Shown piece after piece: positions 1 through 8,712 of a stretch of 64,000 nucleotides of DNA (its first letter is position 1; every line of letters starts with the position of its first letter). The DNA is from Pomacea canaliculata (Eukaryota > Mollusca > Gastropoda > Architaenioglossa > Ampullariidae). The DNA is taken from the NCBI RefSeq assembly GCF_003073045.1, contig NC_037592.1:6189924-6253923 (forward strand), in the 5' to 3' direction. The translations under genes and the position numbers were made by a program. The notes under the pieces are model-generated. The model did not search any database. It was not told where the DNA came from and saw nothing but the letters and a program-made list of their open reading frames with translations.

Positions 1-2
1 TT

Positions 3-3000
3 CACAGGACCGATTGTTACGGGCACTTAGCTGTACATCTTGCTGCAAAACATAACAAATGGGACTTTGTAGAATTTCTGTCCAGATATTTAAGCGACCT
101 TTCTCATCCTGACCGTGAAGGATTCAATATCTTGCACAGATTTGCGATACAATCATCCTCCAAACAGCTTCATTTGTTTTACCAGCTGTGTCACAAGGTT
201 GGTGATATAAATGCAAGAAGTAGAAGCGGTGACGCAGCGGTACACCTGGCTGCTAAATATCAGAACTGGGACACACTGCAGATGCTGGTCCAACAGGGCG
301 CACTAATCAACGAACCAGACAGTGAAGGTTGTTGCCTTTTTCAGATATTAGCTAAGGCAGGAAAAATAGAGAAATTGGCTTTCTGTTTGCTTAGGGAAGA
401 GCAGGAATTGTACTGTAACAGTCGTTTTTTGTATAAAGCCAGAAAACTCACTACCGAACAGGTTTGGTCAGTTATCGTAAAGTACATGGGAAATATAAAC
501 CAGGTAGATTCTGAGGGTTTGACTCTCGTTCAAAGACTTGTTATGAGCAAAGAAGGTCAACTCCACACTTATATATTCTGTCGCCTTCTTGAGCTCGGCG
601 CTGACGTCACCTGTCGTGACGCAAACGGCGACACTGTGTGTCATCTGGCGGCTAGAAATGGCCACTGGGAGATTGTCCGATACCTTTTGGAGCTTGGAGA
701 AGGAACGGACAACCTAGACAGCGATGGTTTGTCAGTTCTTCATAGAGCAGCAAAAGCAAATACAGAAATAGCACGAGATGTGCTTTCCTACATTCTACAA
801 CGGAATCCTGACTTACACAAGCGAACAAGACAGGGAGACACAGCCGTACATGTGGCCGCCAGATGCCAACAATGGGAGACTGTCAAGACCTTAACTAAAC
901 TCGGGGCAAACATTTTTGACTACGATAGTCAAAACACAAGCGTTCTGCAGAGAATGATTAGATGTCCCTCTTCAATCAGAATCGAGCTATCAATTCTACA
1001 AAATTCAACCGCAACATACACAGCTCAACAGTTGACCAACTCACTTTTGTTAAAAGCAGCGCAAGTCTGTAGACTGAATGTAGTTCGATTTCTGTTGGAT
1101 CAAGGGGTTAGTATACACCAACGTGACTCGGAAGGTCTTAGTCTTTTACATCACATAGCGAAAACAAGAGAATATTTCTCGATCGACATGACTGAACATC
1201 TTGAATACTTTCTGGATAAGGGCATTTGCTTGGAAGATAAATGTCCGAATGGCAACACACCTCTACACTTGGCTGCTAAGTCTGATAACTGGGATTTGGT
1301 CAATTATTTAGTGGAGCAAGGAGCAAGCATTCAAGACCCTGACAGTGAGGGCTTCTTTGTTCTCCAGCGACTGGCCATGTCCAGCAGTTATGATGAGAAT
1401 CAGCGGGAATTCCTAAGACTTGTCATCAAAAAAGGAGCTGATGTCAAAGCGCGTGACTCCAACGGAAACTCTCTGCTTCATCTTGGTGGCAAAGCGAACA
1501 ACTGGTCATTTGTTTTACATATCATACAAGAGTCTAATAACCTAGAACCAGAAGAGCTTGACAATGATGGCTTCAACTTGTTGCATAGGTTAGCACTGTT
1601 TGACGAGTGCTCAAATTGGATGGAGAAACTTTTGAACAAAAACTTTAATTTATGTGGTAATGGCGACACTTGTTTGCTTCTGGCTGCATATTTTCTGGAT
1701 AAGGGCATTGGCTTGGAAGATAAATGTCCGAATGGCAACACACCTCTACACTTGGCTGCTAAATCTGATCATTGGGGTTTAGTCAATTATTTAGTGAAGC
1801 AAGGGGCAAACATTCAAGACCCTGACAGTGACGGCGTCTATGTGCTCCAGAGATTGGCCATGTACAGTGAGTATGGTGAGAAACACATTGAAATTCTTCG
1901 ACTTCTCATCACGAATGGTGCAGATGTGAACATACTTGACTGCAATGGTGACTCTATTTTACACCTTAGCGCCAAAGCCAACAATTGGAGTTTTGTTCGT
2001 CAGATTATCCAAGAGACAGGTGACCTTATTACAGACGAGCTTGACAGTGATGGCTACAACATTCTGCACAGGTTAGCGCAATCTGGGCACTCAGAGTTGG
2101 TAGAGGCTGTCTTGAACAAAGGATGTAATGTAGAGGCCTTGAGTAGAGATGGCGACACCTGTTTACTTCTAGCTGCAAAGCGAGACAACTGGACCTTTGT
2201 AACGCGTGTACTGGGTCCCGTGTTCAGCAGAAATACTTCTCCCAGTTTTGCGCAAGATGCTCGAAGTATAAGTCAAATAAATCTTAATACAAGAGACCTA
2301 CGTGGATATACGGTCTGTTATCTTGCACTCATAAGAAAACGGTGGGACCTCCTACGACGACTGGCAGAATGGGGCTACAACATGGACATGGACATCATTG
2401 ATAACGAGGGGCTCGATCTCCTGCAGACAATGGCATCAGATAATGCTTCTGAGCTCAAAACCCATCGGAACTGGTGCAGATTGTTAAAATGCATGAAAGA
2501 AAACAGGTTTATATTCACTCAAAAAAATGGGCTTGGAAATACGCCATTTCAAACAGCCGCCAAGAATAAAAATATTCTGGGGGTAATCTGTCTTTATTTT
2601 CATTATAAAGGTGGTGAAGACTTCAATTCCACAGACAGCGATGGACTGTCTCCTTTGTACAGACTTGTCGACATACTAAATAAGTCCAAAGAGGATTTAA
2701 ACTTTCGAAAGACGCTTGCACGCATAATACAAGATATTTTGATATCATGTAAGGCACCTGAAAAAATATCTTGGGATGGCAACACGCCTCTTCATTTAGC
2801 GGCGAAGTGTAGTGAGTGGTTGACTGTCAAAATGTTGCTGCAGCACGGAGCACGAGCTGATGTGTGTGATCTCGAAGGTTTCACCGTTTTACACAGATTT
2901 GTTCAGTATGTGACAGTGAGAAAATATTTATGGCAGGAATCTACATTTTTTGTCACTAAAGCACTGTTCATTAAAAAACTTTTACAGAGTGGCGCGAGTC

Positions 3001-5684
3001 TACATCAAAAAAATCTCGAAGGAAACACGCCCCTTCATCTTGCTGTCCAGTATCAGAAGTGGGATGTAGCTACAGAGCTTGTTCACCTTGGGGCCGAGGT
3101 TAATGAACTCGACTCTGAAGGGTACACCATCCTCCAAAGACTGGCACAGGTACCATATCTCAGACATGGACACTCGTGTGTAGTACTCATTGAACTACTG
3201 CTTGAGAGAGGTGCTCGGTGCGATATTCCGTCAAAGCGCGGTGAGACTTTGTTTGACATTGTAGTTGAAAATAAAAACTGGATCATGATGAAATGTTTAC
3301 TTACTCAGGAGATGATTGTAATCAGAGAACACGACGACAAATTTCTTTTGCACCGTTTCGTCTTCAGTTACAATGGGGCTCTACACTCTGATGTCTGTGA
3401 CCTTCTGATTGAGAAAGGATTGTCTGTGAATGCTGAAGATTGTGAAGGCAACACACCACTTCATGTCGCAGCTCGAGTAGGCAACTGGGACTTGGTAGCA
3501 CACTTCATAAGAAAGGGTGGTAGTGGAAGAAAGCCAGATGGAAACGGCTTTTCCATCTTGCACAGATTTGTAACTTCTGTGAACACGTCTCATGAGGACA
3601 TGGAAGAGGATGATTATGAGGACATGGAAGAGTACCTTGACACATTAGATGTCATCCTTTCTTCAGGCGTTGATGTAAACGCTACGGACCCCCGGGGTAA
3701 CACAGCGATACATATCGCAGCGAAACGACAGCTGCTTGATATTGTGAACCACCTGATAGACATCGTTGACAACCTCAACACCACAGACAGCGATGGCTTT
3801 ACTGTGTTACTAAGACTGGCACAAACACCACATCCACAATGTCTCCATGTTTTACGCCGTCTGCTACAGAAAGGTGCTGACATAAACTTCTGCTCGATAC
3901 AAGGTGAATCAGTTCTTACACTTGCAGTCAAAAGCAACAACTGGCCTGTGGTACAATTTCTTGTCAGCAGGGGTGTACAGTGTAGTGTACAGACTCTGGA
4001 GCAGCTCCACACTATTCATAGACTAATAAAGTCTTCCTCTTCGACATTTGTCGAGGACAAGCAAGTGAAGCTGATGACATTGCTGTCAAACAGTGGATTG
4101 TCTATAAACGTTCTAGATCAGTGTGGAAAGACACCAGCAGAGCTGGCACTCATACATAAGAAATGGAAACTGTTGAGATATCTTTTGAAATCAAAAGCAC
4201 ACATAATTAGCAAAAGAGACTCATTTTTTCATGATCTTGCTAGACACTGTATCGCTGGCGACATTTTTACAGATATTACACGACTTCTGGTTATATATGG
4301 CTTGGACATTAACCAACAAAATATTTTTGGTGTTACTCCTGTTCATGTGGCAGCTGATGAAGAGAACTGGGACGCTGTTATAGTATTTGTAGAGAACGGT
4401 GCACATATAAACATCCTCGACAGATATGGGCGCAGCCTGCTTCATACAGTTGTGGGTCATCTTAGCTCGCAAGATAGTAGGCAGCTGAACAAACTACAAC
4501 TCCTAACCTTTTTGGTAGAACATGGGGCAGACATTAACAGGCGAAGTCAAAACAACAAAGCTGTTTTACAAATAGCAGCTGCGAGAGATGACTGGGAAAC
4601 TGTGGGAGCGCTCATTCAATTAGGAGCTGATTGTGAACTCACTCCCAGTGAAAAGAAGTCGGCTTTTAGTAAACTTCATCTCTTTAGGTGGGAAAATGTC
4701 GACGAGGAAAAGGTGTGTCGTTTTGTAAATTATATCACAAATGAAGTTTTTGACACCAATGATTCTTTCCAGAAAGAAGACAAATGTGATAAAAAGAAAA
4801 GTATTTTGCAGATGTGTCTAAAAAAGTCCAACTGGCCTATGGCAAAGGCGTTGGTAGAATGTGGAGCTGACGTGTTTCAGCTGTACACACATCGGACTCT
4901 GTTAGAGTTTATGATGTCTGCATATTCATACAGTAATACAACAGCATGGATGTCTTTTCTTGACTCAGTGATTGCAAAAGGATTAGACATCAACACTAAA
5001 CTTAGAAATGGATCTGGAGTACTCTTCCACGATGAGACTATCAGAAGCATAACTCGTGGAGATAAAGTTAATAGTCGTTTGTTTATTTCACTGTTGGAGA
5101 GAGGAGCTAATCCTCTGATTGTTGACTCTAGGGGACAGACATTACTTCAAACAGTACTAGAATCCGATAGAAGGAGTATGCTAAGGGGTCTGAAGAAACT
5201 TATTCCCGTTGGGGTAACGACACATCAGCCGAGATTTACTGAGGCCATGTTACAGTCACAAAGTGGTTCCACCGCACAGACTGTGTCCCCAACAGAAAAG
5301 ATGATCGAGGACAAGAATTTCTGTGTCCTGAAGTTGTTGATCGAATCAGGCGCAAGTTCAAACGCAGAGTTATTTCGTTTGAACACAGAATACCAAGTGA
5401 AGCTGGCAGGACAGGCAGACACTGATGACAATATTAGAGAGCTGCTTGAGGTGTTGAACATGGCCGCCAGTCAACCTCGCTCACTGCAATCTCTGTGTCG
5501 TCTGACTGTTTCTCACTGTCTTGGTTGTGGACCTGGAAGGACGGACAAACTCAATAGCTTGAATATTTGTCCTCTATTAAGAGAACTTGTCTCGTTTAAC
5601 GACTTACTTTCCGAAGATTTTTTTTTGCAGATCGATAAAGATGACTCGTCGAGTTCGTCAATCAGTGGTGATAAATATTATTAG
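3..5684 (+). CDS. Giant ankyrin-repeat/SOCS-box protein, copy 1 (5' end outside window)
   Basis: The frame is open from the window edge to TAG at 5682-5684, giving at least 1,893 residues; no start is assigned because ankyrin sequence is already running at base 3 (H-L-A-V-H-L-A-A-K-H-N-K-W). The protein is a long run of ankyrin repeats in two-repeat modules (G-N-T-P-L-H-L-A-A-K-x-x-N-W, then D-S-E-G-x-x-x-L-H-R-L-A). Bases 5475-5598 encode a SOCS box: P-R-S-L-Q-S-L-C-R-L-T-V (BC-box-like, Elongin B/C contact in ASB/SOCS proteins), then L-N-I-C-P-L-L-R-E-L-V where a Cul5 box would have LPLP. The end is a short D/S-rich tail (five serines, then G-D-K-Y-Y). By family knowledge this would be a cytosolic ubiquitin-ligase substrate receptor; the substrate is unknown. 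Odd points: an internal 483-bp duplication (1206-2171), an acidic D-M-E-E repeat near 3597-3640, and a 3' end almost identical to copy 4. The ankyrin/SOCS call is firm, the ligase role is inference. Confidence 0.9.
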   Translation, partial: HRTDCYGHLAVHLAAKHNKWDFVEFLSRYLSDLSHPDREGFNILHRFAIQSSSKQLHLFYQLCHKVGDINARSRSGDAAVHLAAKYQNWDTLQMLVQQGALINEPDSEGCCLFQILAKAGKIEKLAFCLLREEQELYCNSRFLYKARKLTTEQVWSVIVKYMGNINQVDSEGLTLVQRLVMSKEGQLHTYIFCRLLELGADVTCRDANGDTVCHLAARNGHWEIVRYLLELGEGTDNLDSDGLSVLHRAAKANTEIARDVLSYILQRNPDLHKRTRQGDTAVHVAARCQQWETVKTLTKLGANIFDYDSQNTSVLQRMIRCPSSIRIELSILQNSTATYTAQQLTNSLLLKAAQVCRLNVVRFLLDQGVSIHQRDSEGLSLLHHIAKTREYFSIDMTEHLEYFLDKGICLEDKCPNGNTPLHLAAKSDNWDLVNYLVEQGASIQDPDSEGFFVLQRLAMSSSYDENQREFLRLVIKKGADVKARDSNGNSLLHLGGKANNWSFVLHIIQESNNLEPEELDNDGFNLLHRLALFDECSNWMEKLLNKNFNLCGNGDTCLLLAAYFLDKGIGLEDKCPNGNTPLHLAAKSDHWGLVNYLVKQGANIQDPDSDGVYVLQRLAMYSEYGEKHIEILRLLITNGADVNILDCNGDSILHLSAKANNWSFVRQIIQETGDLITDELDSDGYNILHRLAQSGHSELVEAVLNKGCNVEALSRDGDTCLLLAAKRDNWTFVTRVLGPVFSRNTSPSFAQDARSISQINLNTRDLRGYTVCYLALIRKRWDLLRRLAEWGYNMDMDIIDNEGLDLLQTMASDNASELKTHRNWCRLLKCMKENRFIFTQKNGLGNTPFQTAAKNKNILGVICLYFHYKGGEDFNSTDSDGLSPLYRLVDILNKSKEDLNFRKTLARIIQDILISCKAPEKISWDGNTPLHLAAKCSEWLTVKMLLQHGARADVCDLEGFTVLHRFVQYVTVRKYLWQESTFFVTKALFIKKLLQSGASLHQKNLEGNTPLHLAVQYQKWDVATELVHLGAEVNELDSEGYTILQRLAQVPYLRHGHSCVVLIELLLERGARCDIPSKRGETLFDIVVENKNWIMMKCLLTQEMIVIREHDDKFLLHRFVFSYNGALHSDVCDLLIEKGLSVNAEDCEGNTPLHVAARVGNWDLVAHFIRKGGSGRKPDGNGFSILHRFVTSVNTSHEDMEEDDYEDMEEYLDTLDVILSSGVDVNATDPRGNTAIHIAAKRQLLDIVNHLIDIVDNLNTTDSDGFTVLLRLAQTPHPQCLHVLRRLLQKGADINFCSIQGESVLTLAVKSNNWPVVQFLVSRGVQCSVQTLEQLHTIHRLIKSSSSTFVEDKQVKLMTLLSNSGLSINVLDQCGKTPAELALIHKKWKLLRYLLKSKAHIISKRDSFFHDLARHCIAGDIFTDITRLLVIYGLDINQQNIFGVTPVHVAADEENWDAVIVFVENGAHINILDRYGRSLLHTVVGHLSSQDSRQLNKLQLLTFLVEHGADINRRSQNNKAVLQIAAARDDWETVGALIQLGADCELTPSEKKSAFSKLHLFRWENVDEEKVCRFVNYITNEVFDTNDSFQKEDKCDKKKSILQMCLKKSNWPMAKALVECGADVFQLYTHRTLLEFMMSAYSYSNTTAWMSFLDSVIAKGLDINTKLRNGSGVLFHDETIRSITRGDKVNSRLFISLLERGANPLIVDSRGQTLLQTVLESDRRSMLRGLKKLIPVGVTTHQPRFTEAMLQSQSGSTAQTVSPTEKMIEDKNFCVLKLLIESGASSNAELFRLNTEYQVKLAGQADTDDNIRELLEVLNMAASQPRSLQSLCRLTVSHCLGCGPGRTDKLNSLNICPLLRELVSFNDLLSEDFFLQIDKDDSSSSSISGDKYY
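1206..2171 (+). repeat. Tandem 483-bp internal duplication in copy 1
   Basis: Unit 1 (1206-1688) and unit 2 (1689-2171) are 161 codons each and stay in frame. Both begin with codons for F-L-D-K-G-I-(C/G)-L-E-D-K-C-P-N-G-N-T-P-L-H-L-A-A-K-S-D and hold two ankyrin modules, ending with G-D-T-C-L-L-L-A-A. The first 80 or so bases are nearly identical between units, while later parts have diverged more, which suggests unequal crossing-over followed by partial homogenisation. Confidence 0.85.
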
Positions 5685-6164
5685 TGGTAATTTTTTTCTG
5701 GTAGCGGTATCAGTGATGAAACTTATTGCTTAACACATCTAAAAAAGTTCAGAATGTTGTTATTGAGACCTTCATTGACTTTAGTCCCTAACTGTATTCT
5801 CAGTCATACATGTAATGTACGTATTGGTACGAAATTAATTAAAACTTAAGTCGTCTTCATTCAACAACAACACAGTGTTCCCATAGTCTTGTACTTTAGA
5901 CTACCGACACTTGCTATACTTGTTTTGTCAGACAGACATTGTTAGAGACTAAATTGTAAGTGCTCAGCACATGTCAATCCTTGTATTGTATGGTACTAAA
6001 CTCGAAAACTTCGTTTACTGTTTGTAATTAGATTCTAACATGTTGTACAAATGGTGTCTTTAAACAGCTGTATGCTTCAGCAAACTTGTAGGTGTAGTAA
6101 AGGGGGTCACGTGATGCCGCTGTGTTGACAAAATCAACTGTCATGTCCAGGCTGTTCATATCGT

Positions 6165-6183
6165 ATAATAATAATAATAATAA
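6165..6183. repeat. (ATA)n microsatellite
   Basis: A run of about six ATA triplets. A similar, interrupted AAT-rich stretch follows at about 6330-6357. Confidence 0.85.
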
Positions 6184-6567
6184 GGATAATATTAAGTACA
6201 ACACAATAGTTTTCAATATTCTTTATGTATATGTTTACTTTTGTAAATATAATTAATGTGAAAAGATGTGTAAAGTGGAATGATGGACTGTGTCTAATGA
6301 TATGTAAGTGAGAAATCATCCAAGAATATTAATAATAGCAATCATAATAATAATAATGGGTACTTGTAACGCAGTACAGCATGAAGACCAAGATAGATGT
6401 AGATGGAACTCTGCGCAGATAAGTAGTGATAAATGAAGAATGACAGACTGGAGGTGAGATACGCAAGGTATAAACTTTGTAAATAGTATTCTGTGTATAA
6501 ACGCTGTTGTTAATTTGCAACACTACAATTTATAAACTGTTTTTGTTGATAAATGAATCATGTTTCC

Positions 6568-6613
6568 TTTTTTTTTTTTTTTTTTTTTTTTGCTTTTTTT
6601 TTTTTTTTTTTTT
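6568..6613. repeat. Poly-T tract
   Basis: Nearly pure T with a single GC interruption. It could be the A-tail of an old minus-strand retroposon, but no matching body or target-site duplication was seen. Confidence 0.8.
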
Positions 6614-8089
6614 GTTTGATTTTTGGGTTTTTTTTTGTTTTTGTTTAGGTAAGTATATCTTTAAGTTGTATCTAAACGTACGAAAATATTCTTAAACTTT
6701 ACACATAACATTAAATCTCCCTAGCTGTCAAGATGTTAATCTGTGATATTTTGGCAACATTTTGTGTGGAAATGAAAATGTTAAACTTTTGTCTTTTGGA
6801 GATTTAATGATATTGAATGACACCAGAAGTCTTATTGCTTCCTCCCTTCCTGCTCCGATTGTGTGTTTGTATGTGCTTTAGCAAGTCTCGTTGTTTCTGT
6901 CTGAACAGTATTTCTCTAAATATGAATTTTTTTGCGGAAAAAACTATCCCACTCGCGCCTCAATTTGTTCCATAACGAGGCTCGTATGGTTAAAAACTTG
7001 AACCTCGAAACTAATTTCCCAATTTATCCGTTCCGCACAAAAAATATCCCTATAAAGATCAATTAACATTGTGTCTTATGTAGAATTTAATCAACTTTTC
7101 CAACAAATAACAATGAAACTCGTGGATTCAATGAGTGGTAGACCAGCAAGAGCTTGATATTGTAATCTCCACTTGCAAGTAAGCTAATCCTTCATTGGCT
7201 TGTGGCCTGGCGAAGATTTCTTCTCTGCCATGATGTAGGTCCTCTCACTAGTAACTAGGGGCCGTAACCTAACCCATCTACTTGCTGTCAAAGGACTGAA
7301 CTGGGTTGGAAATTTGTAAAAAAAAATAATAATAATAATTTTTTTGTACTACTCTCTTTTTACCTTTGTTTACGAACAATTGGTTTCGTTGTACATTTCG
7401 TTTGCATTCAGAATCTTTATCTTCATGTGTTGGAAGTGTTTCTCATAATTTGTTTTCTCCTTTATTACAAACTTTAGCTATAGTTGTTATTATTCGTGTT
7501 ACATTTTCTTAATTCTTTAAAATCTTTATGTAATAAAAAAACTGACTTTCTATTGTTTTCAGTATATTACATTGTTTTTTTGAACAGAGGTCTCATTGCG
7601 AATGAAGTGAAAATAAATGATTTATATGTTGCTGTTCTTTGACTAAGATGTGCAAAACGTTGGTGACTAATTGAAATTCTTCACATTAGAAAAGAGGGCG
7701 GTGTCAAAGTTTTCATACTTTAAATCACAAACACATCTGACTTCTTTTTGTTGCTATAGATAATTACAAATATATCATTTCAAGCTTTGGACATACCTTC
7801 ATTTAAAAGAATGCTCAAATTAGTTTGTCAGCTGACGAACCATGGAATGAAATGCATGCATTAGAACTAAAATAAAGGGATCTGAGACTAAAATCATGAA
7901 ATAAAGAGTAAAATGAAGCTTGCATGAAATATCTAAAACCAACAAAGTGACAACAAACTATTGGCGGTGATCTAGAGCATAAATGTAAACTGCTCCACAC
8001 GCGCAAAAGATTCCAAGAGTTTAAAAGATTCTATTTTCTGAATTCCTAACAACAAAACATCCCTGGTAGAATGATCGCTGACAATAGAG

Positions 8090-8106
8090 CCAGAAGTGTA
8101 GTATTT
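8090..8106. repeat. Target-site duplication, left copy (LINE 3' side)
   Basis: Seventeen bases beginning CCAGAAGTG and ending GTATTT, identical to 14183-14199. It abuts the outer poly-T tract and so marks the 3' end of the minus-strand LINE insertion. Confidence 0.88.
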
Positions 8107-8131
8107 TTTTTATTATTTTTTTTTTTTTTTT

Positions 8132-8278
8132 GCTTTTTAACGACTTTATTCTGAGTTATTTTACTTATCATGAAATGTCCAAGATTTTAGGATATATTTT
8201 TTCCTTGTTTCATAAATTTTTATATTGCAAAAAAAAGTTTGGAGTTTTGTGTATAATTGTAGCATTGTTCAGAATTTC
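8132..8278 (-). other. Probable 3'-transduced flank of the LINE
   Basis: This 147-bp segment lies between two A-tails (T runs at 8107-8131 and 8279-8299 on the + strand) but inside the target-site duplications. On the minus strand an AATAAA (8145-8150) sits about 14 nt before the outer tail, and another (8308-8313) sits just before the inner tail. That is the layout expected if the source element's transcript read through its own signal and used a downstream genomic one. Confidence 0.65.
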
Positions 8279-8299
8279 TTTTTTTTTTTTTTTTTTTTT

Positions 8300-8712
8300 A
8301 AATAACATTTATTTTCCATTAACACATTACATTACATGACAAAATCATCCAAATCATATTCCTTGAATTATAACGAGCATACATAACAATATCACAAACA
8401 TTAAATAGTGCCAGACATTTTTGCCCCCAACATTTTTGTGCAGGACTCTGATTTAAAGTAATTTCAATATACTATCTAGTATCTAACAATTAAACTAGCT
8501 TTCTTTTTAACATATATAAACATTTATTTTTTCCTTATTATTATTCGCACATTATTTTATTTATTTATTTTTGAATATATAAACATTTATTCTTCATTTA
8601 CCTATTAATCATATGGCATATTCTATGTTTAAGCCATTCACTCCATTGCACTATACCATATATAACAATATAAAAGACATATAAGGTAGTGTATATCAAC
8701 ATGTATGAAAGT
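8300..8712 (-). other. LINE 3' UTR with internal duplicated segments
   Basis: Downstream of the ORF2 stop the sequence is AT-rich. The part at 8400-8480 resembles 9134-9210 inside ORF2 (same order of C-rich stretch, then GACTCTGATTT), and the part around 8300-8395 resembles about 8575-8690. The element therefore appears to carry a second, diverged, internally deleted 3' end, by tandem duplication or insertion of a related truncated copy. Confidence 0.5.

Larger units (their letters stand above)
5685..8089. other. AT-rich intergenic spacer, copy 1 to LINE
   Basis: No convincing gene is seen. The stretch holds ATA-type microsatellites, a long T tract and AATAAA hexamers at 7532-7537 and 7612-7617, which are too far from the copy 1 stop to be assigned to it with any confidence. 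Short open frames here are low-complexity. Confidence 0.6.

Noticed and set aside
3083-3286. Minus-strand ORFs within the ankyrin genes
   Set aside because: They are antisense shadows of a repetitive coding sequence, recurring at the same repeat phase.
3-5684. Bacterial or symbiont origin for giant intronless ankyrin genes
   Set aside because: SOCS boxes, LINEs, MITEs, microsatellites and splice-like leaders indicate animal nuclear DNA.
6507-6695. ORF rich in phenylalanine
   Set aside because: It is translation of a poly-T tract.
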